Below, one piece after another: positions 15,768 through 23,333 of a DNA stretch of 34,837 bases. A program made the translations under genes and the position numbers. Positions within the stretch are counted from its first letter, which is position 1. Every line of letters begins with the position of its first letter. This stretch comes from Rhizobium sp. Q54 (lineage in GTDB: Bacteria; Pseudomonadota; Alphaproteobacteria; Micropepsales; Micropepsaceae), in contig CAMCWK010000031.1 in the NCBI GenBank assembly GCA_945882615.1, forward strand, positions 1 to 34,837, given 5' to 3'. Below the pieces are notes generated by a model. The model had not been told where the DNA came from. It saw nothing but the letters and a program-made list of their open reading frames with translations, and did no database searches.

Positions 15768-17446
15768 GACTTGAACGCCTTGCGCAGCTCGCCCTTGACC
15801 AGTTTGCCGCCGGCATTGCGCGGCAAGGCCTTGTCAGAAATCACCATCTGTACCGGCACTTTGAAGGCCGCCAGCCGGGCACGGACGAAATCCTGCAGCA
15901 TGGCGGCATCGATCCGGGCGCCGGGCCGGACCTGCACCAGCGCGGCGGGCACCTCACCCAGCACCGGATGCGGCAAGCCGACCAGCGCCACATCGGCCAC
16001 GCCGGGATGTTCGGCGAGGATATTCTCCACCTCGATGCAATAGATATTCTCGCCGCCGCGGATCACCATGTCGTGGCTGCGGTCCAGGATGGTGCAGAAG
16101 CCTTCCGCATCCAGGCTGGCGAGATCGCCGGTCTTCAGCCAGCCGCCCGCGAAATTTTCCGCCGTCGCATCCGGCCGGTTCCAATAGCCCTTCACGATGT
16201 TGGGACCAAAGGCCCACAGTTCCCCGACCACGCCCGGCGGGGCTTCCACGCCACCCTTCATTACTTTCAGGCGTCCCACGGGCAGCACCGGCCCACAACT
16301 GGCGGGACGATTCAGAAAATCTTCCGCCGAATGGGTGGTGCAGGTGGCCGAGGTTTCGGTCATGCCCCAGCCCTGCCCCGGCATGGCGCCCAAATTGCCG
16401 CGAACGCGACCCGCCAAGGAAGCCGGCGACGGGGCGCCGCCATAGGTCACCAGTTGCAGCGATGACAGATCATGATCGCGCGCCTGTTCCAGCAACGCCA
16501 AGGCGATGGCGGGCACGCCGCCCGTCACGGTGACGCGTTCGCTTTCGATCAAGGCCAGCGCCACTTGTGGATCGAATTTGCGCATCAGCACCAGGGTACC
16601 GCCTGCCGCCATGTTGGGCAGCAGGATGGAAAGACTGCCGATGACGTGGAAAAACGGGACCGCGATCAGGGTACGGCGCGGGGCGTCCTGTGGCGGCGGA
16701 TCACCACGGCGCAGCGCATTGCGCGCATTGGAAAACGGCATGGCGAAAATGTTGGTTGTCAGCGAACGATGGGTGCCCACAGCCCCCTTGGGCGCGCCGG
16801 TGGTGCCCGAGGTATAGAAGATGGTGGCATCATCCTCGGGCGACAGCGCCACATCGGGCAGCGCAGTGTCCGGCAGGTCCTTCCAGCTTGCGGGCAGCCC
16901 GATGACATCTTCCAGCGCCATCGCGCCGTCACCGCGGGTGACGTAAATTTTCTCCACCGATGGGGGGAGGTCCTTCAGCCGCGCCAGCCGCTCACCATCC
17001 GCGAATACAAAGCGCGCACCGGAATCCAGGATGCCGTAAGCCAGCTCCGCGCCGCTCCACCAGGCATTGAGCGGCACCACGATCGCCCCCGCCAGAGCTG
17101 CCGCCATGAACACCACCGGCCATTCAGGCAGATTGCGCATCACCAGCGCCACGCGGTCGCCCTTGTTCAGGCCCTGATCGCGCAGATGCGCCGCCAGCCG
17201 CACCACAGCCCGGGCGAAGGCCTCATAGCTGATGCGCTCCTTCTCATAGACCAGGAATTCTCTGGCGCCATGCGTGCGAGCCTGCGTGAAGACCTCCAGC
17301 GCCGTGGCGGGAACGTTCTTCCATACCTTCATGCTCACGCCCCGGATCACCGCATCCACGGTTTCAAACCGCGCGCCGGGCGCGGTGAGGCGGGCATGCG
17401 CCTCTTCCAGCGACAAAACGGGCCAATTTTGGGGAATGTCATTCAT
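15764..17446 (-). CDS. AMP-forming acyl-CoA synthetase
   Basis: A 560-residue ANL-superfamily ligase. The ATP/AMP-binding loop FYTSGTTGAPKGAVGTHRS, GWGMTETSA, WLKTGDLASLDAEGF, the hinge DRSHDMVIRGGENIYC and the catalytic-lysine end motif NAGGKLVKGELRK are all intact. It activates a fatty or aromatic acid to the acyl-CoA; the substrate cannot be read from sequence. Start at ATG 17446 fits the family N-terminus; the divergent serine hydrolase starts only 25 bp away, so at least one promoter must overlap coding DNA. Confidence 0.85.
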   Translation of the reverse strand: MNDIPQNWPVLSLEEAHARLTAPGARFETVDAVIRGVSMKVWKNVPATALEVFTQARTHGAREFLVYEKERISYEAFARAVVRLAAHLRDQGLNKGDRVALVMRNLPEWPVVFMAAALAGAIVVPLNAWWSGAELAYGILDSGARFVFADGERLARLKDLPPSVEKIYVTRGDGAMALEDVIGLPASWKDLPDTALPDVALSPEDDATIFYTSGTTGAPKGAVGTHRSLTTNIFAMPFSNARNALRRGDPPPQDAPRRTLIAVPFFHVIGSLSILLPNMAAGGTLVLMRKFDPQVALALIESERVTVTGGVPAIALALLEQARDHDLSSLQLVTYGGAPSPASLAGRVRGNLGAMPGQGWGMTETSATCTTHSAEDFLNRPASCGPVLPVGRLKVMKGGVEAPPGVVGELWAFGPNIVKGYWNRPDATAENFAGGWLKTGDLASLDAEGFCTILDRSHDMVIRGGENIYCIEVENILAEHPGVADVALVGLPHPVLGEVPAALVQVRPGARIDAAMLQDFVRARLAAFKVPVQMVISDKALPRNAGGKLVKGELRKAFKS

Positions 17447-17471
17447 GCCGGGGGCAAGTATAACCGATGCC

Positions 17472-18671
17472 ATGACGGCACAATCGGGATTTTCGAGCGA
17501 AAATCTGGAGCGCATTCCGCGCTTCCTGGAAGCAAAGGTCGCGGACGGCGAACTGCCCGGCGCCCTGACCCTCATCTGGCGGCGCGGGCGCCTCGCCCAT
17601 CATAGCCTGGTGGGCCTGAGCGACATCGCGCGCGGCACAGCGATGCGCAGCGATGCCATCTTCCGCATCTATTCCATGACCAAGCCCGTCACCCTGGTGG
17701 CGCTTTTGATGCTGCTGGAACAGGGGCGCATCGCGCTGGACGATGCCGTGACCCGGTATATTCCCGGCTTTGCGAACCTGCGGCTTGCCGATGGCAGCGC
17801 GCCCAGCCGAGCCATGACCGTGCTGGACCTGGCACGGCACACCGCCGGCTTCACCTATGGCTTTCACAACCGCACGCCGATTGACGCTCTCTACCGCCAG
17901 CAAAAAATCGGCGAGTTCGATACCGAAGGCGGGCTGAAGGCCATGATGGCCGCACTCGAAAAGCTGCCGCTGGAATATTCCCCCGGCGAGGCCTGGATCT
18001 ATTCGGTGGCGACCGACGTGCTGGGCTATCTGGTCGAAATGGTGTCGGCCCAGAACTATGCCGATTTCGTCCGCGAAAGTATCCTGACGCCATTAAAGAT
18101 GACGGACACGGATTTCTGGGTGCCGCCCGCCAAGCAGGGCCGCTTCACCGCCTGTTATGTGCAAAAGGACAAGCTGGAGCTGTTCGACGATGCCCAGACC
18201 TCGCCCTGGTTTCAGCCGCCCAAGCTGGAATCGGGCGGCGGTGGGCTGGTGGGCACGGCTGGGGATTACCTGCGCTTCGCCCGCATGTTGCTGAACAAGG
18301 GCGAGCTGGACGGGGTGCGACTGCTCAAGCCCGAAACCGTCGCATTGATGACCTGCAATCACTTGCCCGGCGGCAAAGAGATCGCCGACCTGTCGCCCGC
18401 CTCCGACGCCTTCAATGAAAGCGGCTATCGCGGTATCGGTTTTGGGCTGGGCGTGGCGGTAACGCTGGACCCGGCGCGGGTGGGGATTCCCGGGTCTGCC
18501 GGGGAATTCGCCTGGGGTGGCATGGCCTCCACCAGCTTTTTTGTCGATCCCCAAGAGGAGATGGCGGTGGTATTCATGACCCAGGTGATCACGGACACGG
18601 CGCGGCGGGTCAAGCTGCGCCGCGAACTGCGCACCCTGGTCTATGATGCAATGACGGAGCGTTTTGGTTGA
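17472..18671 (+). CDS. Serine hydrolase, beta-lactamase/EstB family
   Basis: A 399-residue penicillin-binding-like hydrolase. The nucleophile is Ser68 in the S-x-x-K motif SMTK (68-71), with Tyr177 in IYSVATD as the Y-x-x second element and HTAGFTYG before it. No signal peptide is seen, so a cytosolic class-VIII-type esterase is likelier than a true beta-lactamase. The ATG at 17472 is favoured since the first helix of the family follows. Its stop overlaps the next start by 4 bp (TTGA). Confidence 0.82.
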   Translation: MTAQSGFSSENLERIPRFLEAKVADGELPGALTLIWRRGRLAHHSLVGLSDIARGTAMRSDAIFRIYSMTKPVTLVALLMLLEQGRIALDDAVTRYIPGFANLRLADGSAPSRAMTVLDLARHTAGFTYGFHNRTPIDALYRQQKIGEFDTEGGLKAMMAALEKLPLEYSPGEAWIYSVATDVLGYLVEMVSAQNYADFVRESILTPLKMTDTDFWVPPAKQGRFTACYVQKDKLELFDDAQTSPWFQPPKLESGGGGLVGTAGDYLRFARMLLNKGELDGVRLLKPETVALMTCNHLPGGKEIADLSPASDAFNESGYRGIGFGLGVAVTLDPARVGIPGSAGEFAWGGMASTSFFVDPQEEMAVVFMTQVITDTARRVKLRRELRTLVYDAMTERFG

Positions 18672-19531
18672 TCGAAGAACTGCCGCTGACGCAATGGCAA
18701 GGCCCGTTCGACGCGGCTGTGAAGGCGCGCGCGCTGGAGGCGCTGGAATCCGGAAGCGTGCTGTATTTCCCGCAGCTGCCGTTCCGCCTGCTGGAATCGG
18801 AAACAGAATTCCTCGACGCGCGGGTGGCCGACGGCAAGGCCAAGAATATCAGCCTGGATCACACCACGGGCAAGATGCAGGCCTCGTCCCTGACCGGCGA
18901 GCGCGCAGTGCGGCTGGCGGCGTTGATGGAACGGTTCGGCAGCAGCGCCGCCACCCTGGTGAACGACCTGCTGCCCTACCAGAATGTCGAGCGTGCCCGC
19001 ACCTCGTTCCGTCCGGTGCAGGTCAAGGGCCGCAGCTATTCCAAGATCAGCGACGACCGGCTGCTGCACATTGACGCCTTTCCCACCCGGCCAATGCATG
19101 GCCGGCGCATCCTGCGTTTTTTCGCCAATGTCGCGCCCTCGTCCCCGCGCCACTGGCATGTCGGCCAGCCCTTTGAAGAATTCGCGCGCCGTTTCCTGCC
19201 CCAGGTCGGTCCGCACCTGCCCGGAAAATCCTGGCTGTATGAAAAGCTGGGCGTCACGCGCGGCAAACGCAGCCTGTATGACGAACTAATGCTGTCGCTG
19301 CATGACGCGGGCAAGCTGGACAGCGACTTCCAGAGCAACAGCCAACATCAAAATGTAATCTTCGCGCCGGGCTCCTGCTGGCTGGTCTTCACCGACCAGG
19401 TCCTGCATGCGGCCCTGGGCGGGGAGTTCGCGCTGGAACAGACCTTCCATCTGGATGTGGCGCAGATGCGCGAACCGGCGCGGGCGCCGATCCGGGTGCT
19501 GGAACGATTGAGCGGAAAAGCGCTGGCCTGA
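18668..19531 (+). CDS. Kdo hydroxylase-family protein
   Basis: A 287-residue protein resembling KdoO-type Fe(II)/2-oxoglutarate enzymes that hydroxylate the Kdo sugar of lipopolysaccharide. The iron ligands are probably His134 and Asp136 in LLHIDAFPTRP and His247 in VLHAALGG. The YLDGGxxx-free, ordered FAPGSCWLVFTDQ strand before the second His is typical of the double-stranded beta-helix fold. The TTG start at 18668 overlaps the upstream stop. The assignment rests on recalled family sequence features and the intact metal triad. Confidence 0.72.
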   Translation: MIEELPLTQWQGPFDAAVKARALEALESGSVLYFPQLPFRLLESETEFLDARVADGKAKNISLDHTTGKMQASSLTGERAVRLAALMERFGSSAATLVNDLLPYQNVERARTSFRPVQVKGRSYSKISDDRLLHIDAFPTRPMHGRRILRFFANVAPSSPRHWHVGQPFEEFARRFLPQVGPHLPGKSWLYEKLGVTRGKRSLYDELMLSLHDAGKLDSDFQSNSQHQNVIFAPGSCWLVFTDQVLHAALGGEFALEQTFHLDVAQMREPARAPIRVLERLSGKALA

Positions 19532-19537
19532 CCGCGG

Positions 19538-19906
19538 TCAGACGGTGACGCCGATCTCGGCGAGCTTGCTGCGGACGGTCACGCCGTCAAACGGCTTCAT
19601 CACATATTCGTTGGCGCCCGCCGCCATGGCATGCGCCACTTCGGTGGCATCGTTCTCGGTGGTCGCAAACAGGATCACGGGATGACCGCCATCCTGCTGG
19701 CCGCGCACGCTCTTGACGAACTCCACGCCCTTCATGGTGGGCAGGTTCCAGTCCAGGAAGATCAGGTCGGGCATCTTCTCGCGCACGGCGCGCAGTGCGG
19801 CCATGCCGTCCTCGGCTTCGGCCACCGTGTACTGCAAGTCTTCCATAATGCGGCGCGCCACCGTGCGGATCACACGGCTGTCGTCCACCACCAGACAATG
19901 TTTCAT
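19538..19906 (-). CDS. Single-domain response regulator next to chpT
   Basis: A 122-residue receiver-only protein: acidic pocket Asp8/Asp9 (VVDDS), phosphoacceptor Asp52 (LDWNLP), Thr82/83, and Lys104 (VMKPF). There is no output domain, so it may act by protein contacts like CheY, DivK or CpdR. It lies just downstream of chpT, on the same strand, 95 bp after it. The longer reading to 19936 is rejected because the family starts at MKHCLVVDD. A GATTC lies 51 bp upstream (19957-19961). Confidence 0.85.
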   Translation of the reverse strand: MKHCLVVDDSRVIRTVARRIMEDLQYTVAEAEDGMAALRAVREKMPDLIFLDWNLPTMKGVEFVKSVRGQQDGGHPVILFATTENDATEVAHAMAAGANEYVMKPFDGVTVRSKLAEIGVTV

Positions 19907-20001
19907 GGGCAGAATATTTCCCGACGCGAACCCCAAAAGCAGCAGTCCGCAGGCGGGATTCTACGCCCGGTAGGGTAAACGCCATCTTACCGGACGGCAG
20001 C

Positions 20002-20616
20002 TTAGCCCGCCGCAAGCTCGACCGCGCCGTCCAGCGGTGTGATGGTCATGGCGGCATTGACGGTGCGCGACAGCTTGTGGGTCAGAAAGGGCTGGACGTG
20101 ACGGGCGTCCACATTCAGGGCCTCGCCCCGGAAGGCGCGGTCCACGTCCTCGGTGACGCGGGCATTCAGCCCTTCCGCACGGATCTTGAAGCTGGGCGCG
20201 GCCGGGTCGGAGCCGGCTTCGACCGTGACGATGCCGCCGCGCGGCAGGCAATCGGCCGCGAGCAGGGTGGCATTCATCACCAGCTTGGCCCAGTCCTTGC
20301 CCCAGTAAAGCCGGGGCACATTCCACACCAGCTGCACCTTGCCGCCTTCCAGCAGGCCCGTAATCAGGCGTCCGATCTCGCCCAGGTCAAGCTCGGCGCC
20401 CGCCGAACCGGCGGCGCCGAAGGCGATGCGCATGAACTGGATGCGGGCCAGCGCCTGGTCGGCGCTCATCGTGACAAGCTTGATGGCGTCGGCCCGCATG
20501 GCGGGATCGCGCTCGTCTTCCAGCACTTCCATGCCGTTGACCAAGGCGCCCAAAGGCCCGACAAGGTCGTGGCAGACGCGACTGACCATCAGGGCGGCGA
20601 ATTCGATATCTGTCAT
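20002..20616 (-). CDS. chpT: Histidine phosphotransferase ChpT
   Basis: A 204-residue ChpT-type phosphotransferase. The phospho-accepting His16 is in RVCHDLVGPLGALVNG, the degenerate dimerisation-and-phosphotransfer helix, followed by a degenerate GHKL fold without ATP-binding motifs. ChpT relays phosphate from CckA to CtrA and CpdR in the cell-cycle circuit. Length is normal. Its upstream region carries a candidate CtrA box (20671-20685) and GANTC sites at 20621-20625 and 20676-20680, five bases and 59 bases from the start. Confidence 0.9.
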   Translation of the reverse strand: MTDIEFAALMVSRVCHDLVGPLGALVNGMEVLEDERDPAMRADAIKLVTMSADQALARIQFMRIAFGAAGSAGAELDLGEIGRLITGLLEGGKVQLVWNVPRLYWGKDWAKLVMNATLLAADCLPRGGIVTVEAGSDPAAPSFKIRAEGLNARVTEDVDRAFRGEALNVDARHVQPFLTHKLSRTVNAAMTITPLDGAVELAAG

Positions 20617-20670
20617 GGCAGACTCAATGAAGTCCCAATGGTTACCAATTGGTTAATTTGCCAGAGCGTC

Positions 20671-20685
20671 TTAAGGAATCCTTAA
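20671..20685. promoter_or_regulatory. Candidate CtrA box with internal GANTC
   Basis: TTAAGGAATCCTTAA is a perfect TTAA-N7-TTAA CtrA binding motif and contains GAATC, a CcrM site, at 20676-20680. It lies 55 bp upstream of chpT and ends 1 bp before the cysQ ATG. For chpT this leaves room for a -10 region (CAAATTAAC on the minus strand near 20651-20660). For cysQ the AAGGA at 20673-20677 is also the likely ribosome site, so part of the motif has a second explanation. Confidence 0.55.
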
Positions 20686-20686
20686 T

Positions 20687-21448
20687 ATGAGCGCAACGCT
20701 CCCTCCCCGACTTCAAAAACTTGTCCGCATTGCTGAGGCCGCCGGCGTGATTGTCATGCGCCATTACGAGGCGAGGGCCGAGGCGCGGGTGAAAGCCGAT
20801 CGCTCGCCGGTGACCGATGCCGATGAAGAAGCCGAAAAGCTGATCCTGGCCGAACTGGCGGCCACCTTCCCGGGCGTGCCTGTGGTGGCCGAAGAGGAAG
20901 CCGCGGCGGGGCGCATCGCAGATGTGGGCGCGCATTTCTTCCTGGTGGATCCGGTGGACGGCACCAAGGAGTTCATCAAGCGCACCGGCGAGTTCACGGT
21001 GAATATCGGCGAAGTGGTGGATGGCATCCCGGTTGCCGGTGTGGTGTTCGCGCCCGCCATTGGCCGCCTGTTCGTCGGCGCGGCGGGCGAAGGCGCTTTT
21101 GAAGTGTCAGGCGGCGCCGCAAAGCCCATCGCGGCGCGCAAGCCGCCCGAAGGCGGCATGATCGCGGTCAGCAGCAAGTCGCATCCCGACGCGCAGACGG
21201 ACGCGCTGCTGGGAAGCCTGAATATAAAGGGCCATATCAATGCCGGCTCGTCGCTGAAATTCTGCCTGGTGGCGGCGGGCGAGGCCGACATTTATCCGCG
21301 CGCCGGACGCACCATGGAATGGGACACGGCGGCGGGCGACGCGGTGCTGCGCGCGGCCGGCGGCGATGTCAGCAACTGGGACTACACGCCCTTCACCTAC
21401 GGCAAACCCGGCTTTGAAAACGGTCCATTCATCGCGCGCGGCAAATAA
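20687..21448 (+). CDS. cysQ: 3'(2'),5'-bisphosphate nucleotidase CysQ
   Basis: A 253-residue inositol-monophosphatase-family enzyme. Metal ligands are visible: Glu69 (VVAEEE), Asp88 and Asp91 in DPVDGTKEF, and the late Asp in EWDTAAGDAV. TKEFIKRTGEFTVNI is the CysQ signature that distinguishes it from SuhB. It removes 3'-phosphate from PAP, which accumulates during sulfate assimilation. Transcribed divergently from chpT. Confidence 0.92.
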   Translation: MSATLPPRLQKLVRIAEAAGVIVMRHYEARAEARVKADRSPVTDADEEAEKLILAELAATFPGVPVVAEEEAAAGRIADVGAHFFLVDPVDGTKEFIKRTGEFTVNIGEVVDGIPVAGVVFAPAIGRLFVGAAGEGAFEVSGGAAKPIAARKPPEGGMIAVSSKSHPDAQTDALLGSLNIKGHINAGSSLKFCLVAAGEADIYPRAGRTMEWDTAAGDAVLRAAGGDVSNWDYTPFTYGKPGFENGPFIARGK

Positions 21449-21456
21449 GGAGACAT

Positions 21457-21558
21457 TAGCGCCAGGGATTTTGGCCGCCGGGCAGGAGCAAGGAGCGATG
21501 TGGGCGAAAAGCCCATGAGCGACGCGCGACGAACCCGGAGGGCAAAAGACCGGCGCTA
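21457..21558. other. Structured 102-bp intergenic element
   Basis: Three nested inverted repeats cover the cysQ-21798 gap: TAGCGCC/GGCGCTA (21457-21463, 21552-21558); TTTTGGCCGCCGGG with CCCGGAGGGCAAAA (21469-21482, 21534-21547, two mismatches in 14); and the perfect hairpin TGGGC-GAAAA-GCCCA (21501-21515). It could be a small RNA, a repeat element or a terminator. The minus-strand gene's stop codon (21556-21558) lies inside its outer arm, and there is no T run. Confidence 0.6.
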
Positions 21559-21798
21559 GCGATCCAGGTCGTGGCGGGCGGAGTAAAACACCAGCGCCAT
21601 CAATCCGGCGCCCAGCCCGATGGTCACCACCACGCCCAAGCTTAAAAACGTCCAGCCCCAGCCGCTCATATGGACGCCGGCCATCGCGTTCCAGACCTTG
21701 ACCGCGTACCAGAGCGCGGCGCCGAAAAGGCCCAGGAGGATCGCCAGCGTCAGCCAGCCCGCCGGAGAAAGCTTGTTTTGCGGGTCTTTTTCCATCAT
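21556..21798 (-). CDS. Small two-helix membrane protein
   Basis: An 80-residue unrecognised protein with two strong membrane segments (about residues 15-35 and 47-72) and short charged ends (MMEKDPQNK... and SARHDLDR). The first two codons are both ATG. It is transcribed away from eipA, leaving 133 bp between their starts. Function unknown; its coding pattern and clear membrane layout support it being real. Confidence 0.6.
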   Translation of the reverse strand: MMEKDPQNKLSPAGWLTLAILLGLFGAALWYAVKVWNAMAGVHMSGWGWTFLSLGVVVTIGLGAGLMALVFYSARHDLDR

Positions 21799-21931
21799 CT
21801 CGCCCTGATCCTTACCTTCGTCCTGTCAAGCCCGTAATGCAACGGACTGTAAAAATGCCCCAATCTGGGCAAAGGTTGCGCACGGTTGGGCAAGTGATTC
21901 GGCGCGCAACGCTGTAGCGCAAGGAGCGACC

Positions 21932-22546
21932 ATGAACCGCAAGAAATTCATCACCGGACTGATGGCCGTTGGCGCGGCGCCGGCTGCGACCGGCAGCCTG
22001 CTCAGTATCCTTCCGGCCGGCGCCGCCGATCAGGCGCCCCTCGCCAAGCAGCGGGCTTCTGACCTCACCTACACCGCCGACGAGATCACCGAGGCGGGCG
22101 CCAATTTCTTCGGCATCACCTCCGAAGCCATGGCCAAGGGCGTGCAGTATGTGTTCGGCGACCTGGGCCAACCCGACGCCTATATCAAGGGCGATGAAGG
22201 CGGCGGCGCAGTGGTGGTGGGTTTCCGCTATGGCTCCGGCTGGCTGATCCGCAAGGCGCGCGAGCCCAAGCAGGTGTACTGGCGCGGTCCCTCGGTCGGC
22301 TTCGACCTGGGCGGCAATCTCTCCAAATGCTTCACCCTGGTCTACAATCTCCAGGACGACCGCCGGCTGTTCCAGCGCTTTCCATCCGTGGAAGGCAGCA
22401 TCTATGTGGTGGCGGGCCTGGGCATCAACTATCAGCGCAGCGGCGGCGTGACACTGGCCCCGATGCGCACCGGCGTCGGCCTGCGCGCGGGCATCAATGC
22501 CCAGTATCAGGTCTATACCGACCGCCGCGACTGGTTCCCGCTCTAA
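21932..22546 (+). CDS. eipA: DUF1134 cell-envelope protein EipA
   Basis: A 204-residue exported protein of the DUF1134 family, named EipA in Brucella where it supports envelope integrity and is CtrA-regulated. A signal peptide covers about residues 1-32 (MNRKKFITGLMAVGAAP...GAA). The mature part has YTADEITEAGANFFG, the glycine-rich EGGGAVVVGFRYGSGWL and GPSVGFDLGGN, all typical. A GATTC lies at 21896-21900, 31 bp before the start; no TTAA-N7-TTAA is present here. Ribosome site AAGGAG at 21921-21926. Confidence 0.85.
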   Translation: MNRKKFITGLMAVGAAPAATGSLLSILPAGAADQAPLAKQRASDLTYTADEITEAGANFFGITSEAMAKGVQYVFGDLGQPDAYIKGDEGGGAVVVGFRYGSGWLIRKAREPKQVYWRGPSVGFDLGGNLSKCFTLVYNLQDDRRLFQRFPSVEGSIYVVAGLGINYQRSGGVTLAPMRTGVGLRAGINAQYQVYTDRRDWFPL

Positions 22547-22548
22547 TC

Positions 22549-22785
22549 ATGGCCAAGCAGCCCGCCACCGCTGTGGGCGCGCTGGCAGCAGGCACCTTCG
22601 CCTTGGGCAGTTTCGCTCTGGGCGCTTTCGCCGTCGGGGCCGTGGCCGTTGGCGCGATGGCCATCGGGGCGGTCGCCATCAAGCGGCTGACGATCAAACG
22701 CGCCCGGATCAAGAGACTTGAGATCGACGAACTGGTGGTGCGCCGGATCGTTCGCCCGCCAAACCTGCAAGAACCGCAGGAATAG
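22549..22785 (+). CDS. Tiny protein with eleven five-residue repeats
   Basis: A 78-residue protein starting 2 bp after the eipA stop. Residues 13-67 keep a strict five-residue period: A/T/R/E/V, then L/V/I, then G/K/D/R, then A/S/R/E, then F/V/M/L/I. The first seven units are hydrophobic and Gly/Ala-rich (such as ALGAF, AVGAV, AIGAV); the last four turn charged (TIKRA, RIKRL, EIDEL, VVRRI). The period suggests stacked short strands, like but not identical to pentapeptide-repeat proteins. Not a membrane helix in the second half. Function unknown. Confidence 0.7.
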   Translation: MAKQPATAVGALAAGTFALGSFALGAFAVGAVAVGAMAIGAVAIKRLTIKRARIKRLEIDELVVRRIVRPPNLQEPQE

Positions 22786-22861
22786 CCCAGGCGGGCAAAT
22801 GCAGACCTTGCGGGGCTGGCTCTTTGCGAGGAACCTTGGCGCTCATGACAGGGAGATCCAC

Positions 22862-23314
22862 ATGTCGCGCAAACTGCTTCTGATACCGGCATTCCTGGCG
22901 GCGACCGCGCCCGCCTTCGCCCAGCCCAAAGTCGATCCGGCCAGCGCCATCGGGCTCAATCCCGACCAGATCCAGTGGACCAGGGGCGAGCGCAACGACC
23001 AGGCCTGGGTGATCGGCGATCCCAAGAAGGAAGGCCACTGCATGCAGCTGATCCGCTGGAAGCCGCCGCATTTCAGCCGGCCGCATTATCACGAGCGGGC
23101 GCGCTATGCGGTGGTGCTGTCGGGCACCTGGTGGCTGTCCACCAGCAATGTCTATGACCCCATGAACAACACGGTGCCCTACCCGGCCGGTTCGGTGATC
23201 ACCAACCTGGTGGGCGGCGTGCATTATGACGGCGCAAAACCCGAAACCGGCGACGCCGTGGTCGCCATCTGGATGGACTGTCCGCTGACCGCCGTCTCGG
23301 CCGAAAAGAAATAG
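22862..23314 (+). CDS. Secreted cupin-domain protein
   Basis: A 150-residue protein. A signal peptide covers about residues 1-20 (AFAQPK suggests cleavage). The rest is a single small cupin beta-barrel, with the usual His motif in RPHYHERARYAVVLSGTWW and a second His in GGVHYDGAKPET. Metal binding is likely; substrate unknown. The ATG at 22862 is favoured by GGGAG at 22853-22857 and by the signal peptide; a longer reading is rejected. Confidence 0.78.
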   Translation: MSRKLLLIPAFLAATAPAFAQPKVDPASAIGLNPDQIQWTRGERNDQAWVIGDPKKEGHCMQLIRWKPPHFSRPHYHERARYAVVLSGTWWLSTSNVYDPMNNTVPYPAGSVITNLVGGVHYDGAKPETGDAVVAIWMDCPLTAVSAEKK

Positions 23315-23333
23315 TCAGCGTTTCACTGATGGT

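Noticed and set aside
16472..17605. 377-codon frame antisense to the acyl-CoA synthetase
   Set aside because: Same explanation; the synthetase has all its catalytic motifs.
19957..19961. GATTC upstream of the receiver gene (and other isolated GANTC sites, such as 21896-21900)
   Set aside because: A five-base motif is expected about once in 300 bp here, so isolated copies are not claimed as regulatory sites.
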